Source: Nemertoderma westbladi (taxonomy: Eukaryota; Xenacoelomorpha; Nemertodermatida; Nemertodermatidae). From it: a DNA stretch of 24,406 nt. Below, piece by piece: positions 1 to 22,242 of the stretch (within the stretch, counting starts at the first letter, position 1; the number at the start of each line of letters is the position of its first letter). Below the pieces are notes generated by a model. That model did not search any database. It was not told the origin of the DNA and saw only the letters and a program-made list of their open reading frames with translations. The DNA lies in the NCBI GenBank assembly GCA_032718475.1, contig JAUCBJ010008109.1:126001-150406 (forward strand). The letters are read 5' to 3'. Made by a program: the position numbers and the translations under genes.

Positions 1-811
1 CCGATATATTAAGCAAAGAAGACAACAAATTGAATTTAACGACAGAATATCAAATAATAAACGTAAATAAAGCTCAATTAATGCATATAACATAAATGCT
101 TATTGACATAGACATACAGGCATGTTATTAGTGCTGGTCATCAGAAATCTGACCAGCGGATAAAGCCAACTGCATTCGAAGTAGGACTCCGTAGCAGCCG
201 GTAATGCACTGAAGTGAGTGAAACATTCAACCAGTAGGGATTATATACTAGGTTTACTCAAGGCAATAATACGGGCCAATAAGACATCATGAAGCTCAGT
301 AAAACATCCTATCACAATTCGAATATGGGTATAATGGCACTAGATGGCATGAAAACCCTTACTAGAGAACAAATCAATAGGGATAGCTAATATTACACCG
401 TAACCGGTTTTATCAATATAATGTTGTTTTGGACTTAAGATCAGTAAAATAAGTAATCTAAAGGCAGAATTCATGAATGCAGCAATACCGCTTCCATTCA
501 TTTAGCTACCAGGGTGTTAAAATTAAGGTAGGAGTTCAAATCGTACATAGAAGGTCTAGCAAGTAAATAGTTCAATTGACAATATCAAACTCAAATTATA
601 TGGGACATACGTAACCAACATATAAAAAATATCTCAACTCGTGAAAAAATAATCAAGTGGGTCAATGAATCACTTCTAAAGAAGCGAACTATAGTGCCAG
701 AGAGTATTTAAAGCATATATAAAAGGTTTCAGTTTGTGTACCAATAAGCTAAATGAATTATTGGGGACACCATTCACTTATTTTACATATAATATAAAGT
801 AAAGATATGAG
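1..811. other. AT-rich stretch without a recognised gene
   Basis: No convincing coding region or RNA gene is seen. The stretch lies downstream (minus-strand sense) of the last open segment of the BEL/Pao-type element, so it could include that element's 3' untranslated end or LTR. I could not find a matching direct repeat upstream of the element near 6260-6400 by eye. At 788-843 the short motif atataaagta recurs about four times. Confidence 0.5.
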
Positions 812-1129
812 TCATATAAAGTAAAATAGTGGTAATATAAAGTACCAGAAAAGGGGTCGCAGAGACAGTCGCTTGCGACGTTTCGTTGGTGGGGAATCAG
901 TACTTGGCGATGAAGGCGGGGAACTTCGCACTTGTAACCCCTCAGCGGCGGAAGGATGAATTTCCAAAGAGTCTGGAGGGGGCGTGACTGTCCACACGGT
1001 TGGTCCACCAGTGGATGTTCCCAGTTGAGGTTCGATAACCGTAGTTGCCACTGGAACGGAATGGCGTAATAACTTCACACCCTTTCGGAGTACTTTGGCC
1101 GGTGAAGATCTAGAGGAAGGGGGTAACAT
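812..1129 (-). pseudogene. Ser/Pro-rich tail ORF of the retroelement
   Basis: This 105-codon segment is in the same frame as the 573-codon ORF and separated from it only by a TAA and one codon. It is rich in Ser, Pro and Thr (SSPPSSPSTDSPPTKRRKR), with a basic cluster KRRKR that could act as a nuclear-localisation signal. It ends in a short hydrophobic run. It is not recognisable as a domain and is probably the disordered C-terminal end of the element's product. It may instead be non-coding sequence that happens to be open. Confidence 0.35.
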
Positions 1130-1132
1130 GGA

Positions 1133-2854
1133 TTATACTGCTTTCTTGAGGATGGCGGCGGTAACCATTCCTCTAAGGATTTGTGATGAAGTCGTGACAC
1201 CTCCTCTGTCTGAAACATACCTCAGAGGCTTGACTGTCTCTTCCGCAAGACGTGCGGTATGACGGAGATACATAACGCGATGCGAAGTTTGTAATAACTC
1301 AGGATTGGCAGCGACGAACTCATAACCAAGGTTGGAGTCTTTCTGAATTAAATCGATGAGGTTATAGGTTGTCAAATCACCGGGGTTCATACGGCGAAGG
1401 AAAGTGCGCTCGCATTGAACATTGGTGAGCTCCGAAACCGTCAACTGTAGTTGGTAGTCAGGAAGGTGGGATCGTTGCGCTTCAATCGCAAAGGCGTAGG
1501 GGTTGAAGGCAAAGACTCCGCAATATGAGCGGGAAGACTCAAAACGAAGGCACATGATTTGGTGTAAATCCGCGGAATGTTCCCACAATTTAAAATACTT
1601 TAGTAGGAATGTTTCATCATCCCGTTGTGTCAAGTCAAAGGGGCAGAAGCCCGGGTAGTGTCCCTTTAATAGACATTTATCGCTTTGTTCCGAAAATTGC
1701 AGGCAATTAAAGAAAATATGATCTTTAAACAATCTACAATACGGACAATGAAGGGATAGGTCAGAACATTGGGAATGTGTCTGACAAATCTCACCGGTAG
1801 GTGGCGCTTTATGAGTATGGAAGCCACATTGGGTGCAGTGCTTCCGACCTTGGGATACGGCGGAACGAAAGGCAAATCTCATTAATGGCTGTGGTCCAAG
1901 GTGCCACGGTATAATAAACTCGCCGTCATCGTCTAACTCAGAGGTGGGATAGACGGATTTGGATTCTAAAACGTTGTCTACCGCAGAGTCATTTAAATAG
2001 GAGGCTAACTGCTTATCCGATGTTTGGACAATCGAAACTGAATACCCAGACTTGAGGATGGGGCGCTCTAGAATAGTGGAATGGAGGTTTTTAATGCACA
2101 CATCCTTGAATATGGCAAAACCCTTTCGGTTTAGGTCCTCAAAAGCGGACAAATGCTTATTTACCTGTCCCTTCAGAGCAGGGTCACGGAACTGGCTGTC
2201 GATGCCGAAGAAGGGGAACAAAAACCTTCGAAAACATTCAAAACTTTGGAATTTCCCTTCACGATTAACTTTAGAAAGCTGGGTGCTGAGAAGTAAGGGG
2301 TGAGACCTCAGAGTCCTACTACAAGTATCAGCTAACCAACCTGATACAGCAGAGTTCTCAGAAATCATATAAATGGCGAGAGAAGGACGAAGAGGTACAG
2401 TAATGTTGGAATAAACAGCACCGGGGGCAGTCAAAGGACCATTGAAGTAATGATGGGAATAATTATCACCATATAGGTTTAAATAACGGTTATACCGACC
2501 TTCTTTGAAATCCCAACCGAGTTCATGGAATGAAATGTGTCTGATGCCAGTACGTTCAGCTCTACACATCCAGTTTCCTACGCGTTCGTAAATGACGCGG
2601 AAGAAGCCACGTTCCTGGGCCCATGGGAGGATCATTTGCGTGTCCGCAAAGGGATAATGGATGTCTAATAAGGAGTCAAAGTCCTTATACAAGTCGGGAT
2701 ATATCGCTGAACCGAGTTTACAGATCCTCTCGTTGAATAACAGGTCGGGAACGGGTTGGGGCAACATTGAAGGCTCGATGCCGAGCATATGGTGACGCTT
2801 GGTTTCAATAACGTATCGGTAGGACTTCTCGAGCTGTCCATGCCGAGGTAGCAT
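1133..2854 (-). pseudogene. Unrecognised 573-codon ORF with a Cys/His cluster
   Basis: This is the longest open segment in the window. The frame is open upstream to the TGA at 2951, so the ATG at 2854 may not be a true start. Around residues 340-390 is a Cys/His cluster: HCTQCGFHTH, then CPYCRLFKDHIFFNC, which has C-x2-C-x5-H-x4-C spacing close to a retroviral-type CCHC knuckle. This suggests nucleic-acid binding, as in a Gag nucleocapsid, but the position after RNase H is wrong for Gag of the same element. No integrase or transposase catalytic pattern is seen. It could be part of an adjoining element, an accessory ORF or a captured gene. A TAA at 1133 ends it one sense codon before the next ATG. 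Confidence 0.55.
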
Positions 2855-2950
2855 TTCCTGGAAGGACGGAGGTGTGAAGGATGCGTCGGCACTATGGGAG
2901 GTTCGCGTGAATACATGGCTGGCTCCGGTTAAACCACGGATAAGTATTAA

Positions 2951-3751
2951 TCAGGTAGTACCGAGTTCATCGTTCAATACGGAACCTTCGTTGACGTATA
3001 ACATCACGCCATACTGCTGGATAATCTCAAGAGTGTTGTTGAACTGAAGATACGCGACAGTTTTGTCCACTTCAACTGGTGTCCATAAGCTATCAAGGGA
3101 TCCAATGGAGCCTCGGGCGATAACTACCGATTTGTAGCTTTGGACATTCTCTACGACGGATTTTCCTTTCAATGTGGTAGAGAATTTATCTTCCCAGAAC
3201 CGTACGTCGATGTTCCAGTGAATCAATCGGTCACTAATGAAATTAGCGAGATTCCGAGGGGGCGCGGGTTTCTCCCCAATAGTTTGTTTGTTAAAGCGTT
3301 TGCAAAAGGCATTCAGTTTGATTATGTGATCTAAGCGTTTCTGCAGGGGTTCGATTTCCGTGACGTCGAGGGGATTAACTAAGGGTAGAAAATCCATACT
3401 GCAGGAGGGATCCTCGGGTTTCATTACATAATGCTGACCGAGCAGAACAAAATCCGGATGGTCCTGAATTCCATAGAATGGTGGATGGAGAGGACGTCTT
3501 CTTTCTAGGTTTTTGTCCTGGATTAGCGACTTGATTTGGTAAGTTTGACCAAGGAGAGCGATAATCCACTCATCTGTTTCATCGAGAAGGGGCTCTACAA
3601 TGTGGGTTTCCAACATTGGAGCGTCTGCGACTAGGTTGGGGTTAGAGATGTCAGTGTTGAAAGGTATCATTCGGGTTTGGCTGTAAGCGACACCGAAACG
3701 CTTTACAGATCTGGATGGGTCAGCCTGCGCTTTACTTTGGAACCCTTCCAT
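2951..3751 (-). pseudogene. Unrecognised ORF in the retroelement, in frame with its neighbours
   Basis: This 266-codon segment begins six sense codons after the TAA at 3770-3772 and is in the same frame as the RNase H segment before it and the 573-codon segment after it. I do not recognise the protein. It has no obvious transmembrane segment, zinc motif or catalytic motif. The sequence is mixed hydrophobic and charged, as in a folded protein (for example LFNNTL-like hydrophobic patches near the end), and Pro-rich around residues 85-95. Position suggests part of the element's polyprotein or an accessory ORF. The stop codon at its end (TGA, 2951-2953) is again followed by continued open frame. 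Confidence 0.5.
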
Positions 3752-3769
3752 AAGAGTCTGGACCGCGGG

Positions 3770-5122
3770 TTAGACCAAGGAAGCTAGCTCGCACTCGTCG
3801 TTTAAACGTTCACGCTCTGTCCATTCCTCTTCTTCGCGAAGACGTTGGCTTTCTCTGAGAGCATCCGTGAGGGAGATAGCCTTTCCTCGTTCGATTTCCT
3901 CTTGTAGAAGGCGGACTTTGGATTCGAATTCCAGCACTCTCATCCGATGGATGACATCAAGCTTGCCGGAACGTTTAATAGGGTCATCTACGCCGATAGA
4001 GTTTCGAAGGGAGCTAAGGAACTCGGTAACCAAGTAGTTACGATTGACCGTGGAGGTCCCGGCGAAGGTGAGAGGGGAAGTCCACATGGAATCCTCGTGC
4101 TGCAGCAAACTTCCGCAACTGATACCGACCATGGAAGGTTGAAGAGGGATCGGCTCTTTCTCTTGGTAACGGGGAGCTATCTGTTCCTCCATGACGAGGT
4201 CTCGGAAATACATATACATGGCCTCGGAGAAGCGGGGGTCGGTCGGAGATAGCGTCATGGGTTTCACCATAGGCAACATCGGGCCGGGGGAAAACTCAGG
4301 GACGCGGATCATGGGTTTACGCACCCTCTGCAAGTTATGTAACCGTTTCTCATCGGCGTTAAATCGATTCTCCTCAAACCCACCGTATGTATACTTGACG
4401 TAGCTATGGCGGGGGCATTGTTGACGGGGGTGATTCGCAGGTGTAGTGGAGACCTGTTGGTTGGGATGTGGGCATTGACCACACAAGTACCAGAGCCAGA
4501 AGTCAGTTTTGCTCGTGGGAGGAGACTTTACACCTGATTTACTGTACTGTCTCATTTCTGCGGGAGTAATATGAGCAGGCCATTGGTCCTCTGGTTGGGA
4601 AAGGAAATCGGGTCCATTCAGCCAACACTTAGAGTTTATTAGGTCGTTGGGTGTTGCACCATGTGAAGGTATGTCCGCTGGGTTTTGAGGTCCGGGAATG
4701 TACCTCCATTGTTCTAATTTAGTGCGGTTGAGTATCATAGATACTCGGTTTGTGATGTACACACTAAAACCGCAGATGGTGTTAGTTAAATATTCCAGCA
4801 CTATGGCTGCGTCTGTCCATAAAACTGTCCTTGAGATTATGAAGTCGGTCTCGTCCAGTATATTTTTGGTGATAATCGTCGCGAATAATGCGGCCTTTAG
4901 TTCGGCCCTTGGGACAGTCAAGTCCTTACTCTTAATCAAAGATTTGGACGCAACGAGGGACACCCGAGTGTCTTGGGGCGTTGTAGCCCCATAGTAAGCT
5001 ATGATGCCAATGCCCTTGTCACTTTCTGTCGCCAAATACATGTAATTGGTACGTGTGTGATGGTAGAGCATTGGGGAAGTAAGCTCTGGGCACCCGAAAG
5101 TTATCGATATCAGGTAAGGCAT
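3770..5122 (-). pseudogene. BEL/Pao RNase H followed by unrecognised sequence
   Basis: Of 450 codons, residues of about 20-190 match BEL/Pao RNase H. They show the segments ESDKGIGIIAYYG, RVSLVASKSLIK, VPRAELKAALFA, VLWTDAAIVLEYL and WRYIPGPQNPADIPSHGA, then CWLNGPDFL. RNase H would degrade the RNA strand of the hybrid during reverse transcription. Just before the segment, near 5035, the family's expected reading frame switches, so its ATG is internal. After about residue 195, where an integrase zinc finger is normal, I recognise nothing: a Cys/His patch (CGQCPHP, residues about 213-219), a Pro/Met-rich stretch, and a charged C-terminal region (about 385-445) likely to form a coiled coil (RVLEFESKVRLLQEEIERG). 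A TAA ends it, but the same frame continues immediately. Confidence 0.75.
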
Positions 5123-5263
5123 TTTCCCACCTGGACCAGTTAATTAATACATCTCCTGCCAGGGGTTCGTCCCATGTAAGATTCTGGTCCCACATGGTTT
5201 TTACTATCTGCCTAGCTTCCAGAATTACAGGACTTATAAAACCTATAGGGTCGAACAGTGTAC

Positions 5264-5767
5264 TTAATATGCTAAGACAAATACGCTTACTACGTACACC
5301 ACACCTGGAGGCCTAATCTGGTCCTTAAAAAACATTTCGTCCAGTTGCGTATCCCATCCCTTTGCAATGGACACGGCTTCTTTTACGGTCGGGACTGAAT
5401 GTAGGTTGTTGTCCATATAGATATTACGTTTAATATTGTTAATGGCTTCAGACTCATATAGGTGTTTGTTATCGTCTGCCATGTGGGACACAATATGGCA
5501 GGCGTTGGAAGGGCTGGATATTAGCCCGAAGGCTTGTATGGGCATCCAGTACTCTTTGGGTGGTTTAGTGACATCTCCTCCAGGCCACCAGAGGAAACGT
5601 AAACTATCCTGATCCTCCTGAGTGACTTTAACCTGCAGGAACATACCTTCGATATCTGAGGCAAAGGCGACATCGAATTGCCGTAATCGAATTAATATCC
5701 CTGGAAGTGGACGCAATAAGTTAAGGCTGGCCATCAGTTGAGAGTTTAACGATTGTCCTTTATACAA
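5264..5767 (-). pseudogene. BEL/Pao reverse transcriptase fragment
   Basis: The open segment is about 167 codons and is continued upstream in the same frame to about 5820. It carries the RT palm motif-A region (ASDIEGMFLQVKV, with the catalytic Asp) and the FGLISSPSNACHIV block. The stretch YMDNNLHSVPTVKEA corresponds to the catalytic YxDD-type box, here YMDN: the second Asp of the pair reads as Asn, so activity would be doubtful even without the frameshifts. Near 5300 the frame shifts, and the expected next block (DPIGFISP, about 5225-5250) lies in another frame. RT copies element RNA into DNA. This copy is a broken relic. Confidence 0.85.
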
Positions 5768-5817
5768 GGCTGATCCGTCGAAAACTACTCTGACTTTGTA
5801 TGGTTTATCGGGCCGTT

Positions 5818-6260
5818 TTACGTAATGATGAGTATGTAATAAGTGCGATTGGTGTGGGGAGTATCAGGTGGCACCTCTGTAGCGTACCCTTCATTAATAG
5901 TCTTAGTCATTTGTTCGTTGTACATCCTGTGGGCATTATGATCGCAAATCATATAACTTAGTAATGGGGCCCATGATGAAGATAAGTGTGCAGAGTATTC
6001 CATGTCGTCGTTATTGTTAGGTGTGTGACCCTTGTTAGCTCGTATGTGAATAGTTTCGCGTGTGGACAGTTCGGTTGGACGTATATGCGCGTCTAGTACC
6101 GACACGTTACATTCGTAGAATAAGTGGCATAAGTGGTCGATGAAGTGTTGTGTTAGTCCACAATGTTTATAGTAATTATATAAAACCGCGTTATAGTGTT
6201 CGTTGTAGCGTTTTGCAAGTTTTCGTTTAAGTAATGTAATTACTGTATCTGATTATGGTC
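5818..6260 (-). pseudogene. BEL/Pao polyprotein: segment upstream of the RT
   Basis: This minus-strand frame opens after a TAA near 6260 and stays open to a stop at 5818. It lies just before the RT, where BEL/Pao polyproteins have a linker between protease and RT. The segment MYNEQMTKTINEGYATEV resembles the linker in that family that precedes the RT fingers (a helix ending in GY/GHxE-V). The first ATG is unclear, and the open frame extends well upstream of the GTG at 6105, so this is an internal piece and not a gene start. A frameshift near 5830 separates it from the RT frame. No aspartic protease DTG/DSG motif is seen. Confidence 0.6.
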
Positions 6261-7020
6261 AATCAATACAGGCATTACAGTATATTTTATATATTGCACG
6301 CATGAGTTTAAATATGTTATTAATTGGAATGGAATAAATGGTACAAATGGGTAAGTACTGTCAGTTGGTTTGGGTGATAATACTCTCACCCTAGACTGCT
6401 AGAGGTACCCCCCCACCCACCTACGTACCCCCGCCCCCCACCCCCCCCCCCCCCCCCCTACAGGTAACCCCCCCCCCCCCTCCCTACTGCCTAGTACCCT
6501 ATAGCTACGCCTCTGAATTTGTAGTAGGCCTATAACTGTATAATTTTTTCCAGCTGCAGGACTTGTCACTTGTAGGCCTACAATACAGCAATAGGCTGAT
6601 AGGTGTACAGCTGCTTAAATTTTGGCACAAATCCTGTTTCACGTGCGTCAGGTTACTTTCTGATTGTCAGTACAACAGTACCGCAGTACCGGTACCCTGT
6701 TACGTTAGCCTATCTGTTAAGTGTTACCGGTAAAGTGAACAACTGTACATTGGTACAACCAGACAACAGGTAGACCATAGACAGGACGTCTCCTTATCTC
6801 AATCAGTTAATTAACGCCGTACTGCCATACCATAACGGTACAAAGTTAGGTAACCAGGTAACCATTCTGGTTGCAGCATTACTGCATTAGGTCTGTAGGT
6901 ACTCTACTCATTCCTACAGACCGACAGAGACTGAGCTGAACGACAGAGGTCGGGAAGACTATCAGTACTGCAGTATTCAGTAGGCCTATCAGACTATACA
7001 GCTATAACTGGAGAAGGACG
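6261..7020 (+). other. Upstream/5' UTR region of CKAP5 with a poly-C tract
   Basis: No coding sequence is seen. The stretch separates the retroelement from the CKAP5 start codon and must hold the promoter and 5' UTR unless a further 5' exon exists. A C-rich tract (about 6405-6482) includes two near-pure C runs. No clear TATA box or initiator can be assigned. Several copies of tacc/ggta-type motifs occur, but they are common all over the window. Confidence 0.45.
6405..6482. repeat. Poly-C / C-rich simple repeat
   Basis: The tract is made of long runs of C broken by short A/G/T interruptions, with one run of about 18 C and a second of about 13. Run lengths in such a tract are often wrong in assemblies. 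It lies about 540 bases before the CKAP5 start codon. Confidence 0.9.
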
Positions 7021-18285
<11,265 letters not shown>

Positions 18286-18448
18286 TAATCAATCATGTCG
18301 ATCTTTAAATGAGAAAATAATACCAATCTTATTATATTGTCTAAACAATTACATTGTATTGAAATGAAGATGTATGATATACTATATGACGACATACGAT
18401 GACATGAGATATGATATACAATGAGAATGTTTGAATGAGACGATTAAG

Positions 18449-20848
18449 GGGGCCCAGATCTGGAGTAACTACTGTAATACTGTATGGGGGGGCTTTAAGG
18501 GGGCCCAGATCTGGAGTAACTACTGTAATACTGTATGGGGGGGGGCTTTAAGGGGGCCAAGATCTGGAGTAACTACTGTAATACTGTATGGGGGGGCTTT
18601 AAGGGGGCCCAGATCTGGAGTAACTACTGTAATACTGACTGTATGGGGGGCTTTAAGGGGCCCAGATCTGGAGTAACTACTGTAATACTGTATGGGGGGG
18701 CTTTAAGGGGCCCAGATCTGGAGTAACTACTGTAATACTGACTGTATGGGGGGCTTTAAGGGGGCCCAGATCTGGAGTAACTACTGTAATACTGACTGTA
18801 TGGGGGGCTTTAAGGGGCCCAGATCTGGAGTAACTACTGTAATACTGACTGTATGGGGGGCTTTAAGGGGCCCAGATCTGGAGTAACTACTGTAATACTG
18901 ACTGTATGGGGGGCTTTAAGGGGCCCAGATCTGGAGTAACTACTGTAATACTGTATGGGGGGCTTTAAGGGGGCCCAGATCTGGAGTAACTACTGTAATA
19001 CTGTATGGGGGGCTTTAAGGGGCCCAGATCTGGAGTAACTACTGTAATACTGACTGTATGGGGGGCTTTAAGGGGCCCAGATCTGGAGTAACTACTGTAA
19101 TACTGTATGGGGGGCTTTAAGGGGCCCAGATCTGGAGTAACTACTGTAATACTGTATGGGGGGCTTTAAGGGGCCCAGATCTGGAGTAACTACTGTAATA
19201 CTGTATGGGGGGCTTTAAGGGGCCCAGATCTGGAGTAACTACTGTAATACTGTATGGGGGGCTTTAGGGGGCCCAGATCTGGAGTAACTACTGTAATACT
19301 GACTGTATGGGGGGCTTTAAAGGGGCCCAGATCTGGAGTAACTACTGTAATACTGTATGGGGGGCTTTAAGGGGGCCCAGATCTGGAGTAACTACTGTAA
19401 TACTGTATGGGGGGCTTTAAGGGGGCCCAGATCTGGAGTAACTACTGTAATACTGTATGGGGGGCTTTAAGGGGGCCCAGATCTGGAGTAACTACTGTAA
19501 TACTGTATGGGGGGCTTTAAGGGGGCCCAGATCTGGAGTAACTACTGTAATACTGTATGGGGGGCTTTAAGGGGGCCCAGATCTGGAGTAACTACTGTAA
19601 TACTGTATGGGGGGCTTTAAGGGGGCCCAGATCTGGAGTAACTACTGTAATACTGTATGGGGGGCTTTAAGGGGGCCCAGATCTGGAGTAACTACTGTAA
19701 TACTGTATGGGGGGCTTTAAGGGGCCCAGATCTGGAGTAACTACTGTAATACTGTATGGGGGGCTTTAAGGGGGCCCAGATCTGGAGTATCTACTGTAAT
19801 ACTGTATGGGGGGCTTTAAGGGGGCCCAGATCTGGAGTAACTACTGTAATACTGTATGGGGGGCTTTAAGGGGGCCCAGATCTGGAGTAACTACTGTAAT
19901 ACTGTATGGGGGGCTTTAAGGGGGCCCAGATCTGGAGTAACTACTGTAATACTGTATGGGGGGGCTTTAAGGGGCCCAGATCTGGAGTAACTACTGTAAT
20001 ACTGTATGGGGGGGCTTTAAGGGGCCCAGATCTGGAGTAACTACTGTAATACTGTATGGGGGGCTTTAAGGGGGCCCAGATCTGGAGTAACTACTGTAAT
20101 ACTGTATGGGGGGGCTTTAAGGGGGCCCAGATCTGGAGTAACTACTGTAATACTGTATGGGGGGGCTTTAAGGGGGCCCAGATCTGGAGTAACTACTGTA
20201 ATACTGTATGGGGGGGCTTTAAGGGGCCCAGATCTGGAGTAACTACTGTAATACTGTATGGGGGGGCTTTAAGGGGGCCCAGATCTGGAGTAACTACTGT
20301 AATACTGACTGTATGGGGGGCTTTAAGGGGCCCAGATCTGGAGTAACTACTGTAATACTGTATGGGGGGCTTTAAGGGGGCCCAGATCTGGAGTAACTAC
20401 TGTAATACTGTATGGGGGGCTTTAAGGGGGCCCAGATCTGGAGTAACTACTGTAATACTGTATGGGGGGGCTTTAAGGGGCCCAGATCTGGAGTAACTAC
20501 TGTAATACTGTATGGGGGGGCTTTAAGGGGCCCAGATCTGGAGTAACTACTGTAATACTGACTGTATGGGGGGCTTTAAGGGGCCCAGATCTGGAGTAAC
20601 TACTGTAATACTGACTGTATGGGGGGCTTTAAGGGGCCCAGATCTGGAGTAACTACTGTAATACTGTATGGGGGGGCTTTAAGGGGGCCCAGATCTGGAG
20701 TAACTACTGTAATACTGTATGGGGGGGCTTTAAGGGGCCCAGATCTGGAGTAATACTGTATGGGGGGGCTTTAAGGGGGCCCAGATCTGGAGTAACTACT
20801 GTAATACTGACTGTATGGGGGGCTTTAAGGGGCCCAGATCTGGAGTAA
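18449..20848. repeat. About 50-bp satellite array, roughly 48 copies
   Basis: Units consist of ggcccagatctggagtaact, actgtaatactgtat and a G-run followed by ctttaag. Length varies by the G-run (4-8), an optional extra gact, and one short unit near 20745. It lies in CKAP5 intron 6. Frames coding GFKGAQIWSNYCNTVW repeats are by-products. Confidence 0.97.
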
Positions 20849-22091
20849 GCCGTGGGTCATCAATAGAAGATGGTGGTATAACTTAAAGAGATCTATGTCC
20901 TCTCAGACATATGCCTGCTGATCTCACCAGACTAAATGAGATCCTGCATCGCAGCCAGTGCGATACAGCTGCATAAGTGGAGCCATGAAACGGCTGCACT
21001 CCGGCCCTGCTGCACCGCCAGTCGAAAACACTAAACGGGGTAAAGGAGGCACTATCGACATATATTCAAATAAATATTCATGATATAAACAAGATTTATT
21101 CAATATATTAACTTTTTACGGTAAAAATTAATTCATTGGCACAAAACTAATAAATATATGACCAGAACCAACAACAACTCTATTTGTAAAAGCGATATTG
21201 TTTGTAGCTGTTATCTAAGGTATTTATTGTTACTTTGGGATGGTACCACAACCAAATAGATAGAAGTTGGGAAATTTCTTGAGCAGATATATCGGTAGTA
21301 AAAAAGTACCATACCGCAGATAAATTACCCTAACCTAAAGTCAGTTGAGTTATTGTATGGGAGTATGGCGGGACTTCGGGTTGAAATAAAATAAAACAAT
21401 ATTATTATATTGTTATGCAGCACAACAAAAATCGATAAAATAAAACCCAAAGTAACCATTCCATTGGTCTCCCTGAGGTATATAGAAGATACAATGCGCC
21501 AATGAGTCTATTTTGATTGCCTCGAGACCCCAACATTTCAAGAGTCATATATTTTGTACAAAATGAAAGAGGTACCGGTTGGCGCGTGTAAAAAACAATT
21601 GTTATACTTATAGACACAGTTCGTGGGGGTGAGTAAATGATCTGGCAACGACTAACCTAATCTTCATGTATTACATACCGGGTCATACATCAAATATGAA
21701 AATAAATACTCCAAATATGTTACGTAAAAATATCAGCATTTTGTTGAAAATACCTCAGACTGTCAGATATGGGCTTCCCATCCCATCTCCACGCTCATCT
21801 CTCAGCTTTTCAATAAAATTGCGACGTTTTTACAGATTTTGAATCCATATTCGACAACTAATAGCTGTAGGTCCACCTTTATATGAACAACTGCGTAGTA
21901 ACTTGTGCAATATAGATAAGTACGGTAAAGGATACAAAGACAGAATCATTCCAGCACATAAAGTGTAATGGTTGCAGAGTCTTATATTTATGGAATCGAG
22001 ACGTACGGTAGTTCCGGTCCGGTAGTCCTACCTGACCAATAGTTCCGGACCGCTACCGGCCTACCCTAACGGACCATATCGTCGACGGAAC
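20849..22091. other. Intron 6 sequence and likely 3' UTR of SELENOS: no other gene
   Basis: Positions 20849-21060 are less AT-rich and look like an inserted fragment of unknown type (ctctcagacatatgcctgct, ggctgcactccggccctgct). From 21061 the sequence is AT-rich. On the minus strand this holds the 3' end of the SELENOS transcript. Weak poly(A)-signal variants occur (CATAAA near 21990, TATAAA near 21877), but no clear AATAAA lies close to the SECIS. The frame at 21405-21617 is not convincing. Confidence 0.45.
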
Positions 22092-22152
22092 CGTCGGACT
22101 TCGTCCCATTGGGACCCGGTTGGTTTACCCAATGGGAGTCATTGAACCAACG
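22092..22152 (-). promoter_or_regulatory. SECIS element in the SELENOS 3' UTR
   Basis: On the minus strand, ATGA (22142-22139) is followed by a 9-bp perfect stem CCCATTGGG/CCCAATGGG, an AAA (22126-22124) at the top of the 5' arm, a possible mini-stem ACC/GGT, and a GA (22102-22101) on the 3' arm. From ATGA to AAA are 12 bases, as expected for the SECIS core. Below the quartet a 6-bp helix CGTTGG/CCGACG closes the structure after a small internal loop. One C-C mismatch lies next to the quartet. A SECIS recruits SBP2 and the Sec elongation factor so that UGA is read as selenocysteine. It lies about 90 bases after the stop. Confidence 0.8.
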
Positions 22153-22242
22153 TGAGTTGGTCCGACAGGCCGCAGACTAACTGCCCTCCCCCAGCCCAGC
22201 CCCACCCTGCAGGTGCGACAGAGCGGGGCGACGGGAGGACCA

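Larger units (their letters stand above)
812..6260 (-). mobile_element. Decayed BEL/Pao-type LTR retrotransposon, no integrase visible
   Basis: Read on the minus strand, the element runs from a pre-RT segment (6260-5818) through reverse transcriptase (5767-5264) and RNase H (to about 4550) into a long open region of unknown content ending at 812. The RT carries the BEL/Pao-style block SDIEGMFLQV and the FGLISSPSNAC region. The following DPIGFISP block and the RNase H signatures LVASKS, PRAELKAA and PGPQNPADIPSHG are also typical of this superfamily. At least three frameshifts (near 5830, 5300 and 5035) break RT-RNase H. Stop codons at 3770, 2951 and 1133 interrupt the rest, which otherwise stays in one frame. 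Gag and protease are missing upstream, no integrase zinc finger or catalytic core was recognised downstream, and LTRs were not found. It is probably a dead, 5'-truncated copy. The family call is firm for RT-RNase H; the downstream half is unassigned. Confidence 0.85.

Noticed and set aside
1-811. 3' LTR of the BEL/Pao element
   Set aside because: No matching direct repeat was found by eye near the element's other end, so an LTR cannot be claimed.
18431-20346. Frames coding GFKGAQIWSNYCNT repeats
   Set aside because: By-products of the satellite; they break whenever the G-run length changes.
21405-21617. Minus-strand 70-codon frame as a small gene
   Set aside because: No domain, start context or splice logic supports it; it lies in probable SELENOS 3' flank.
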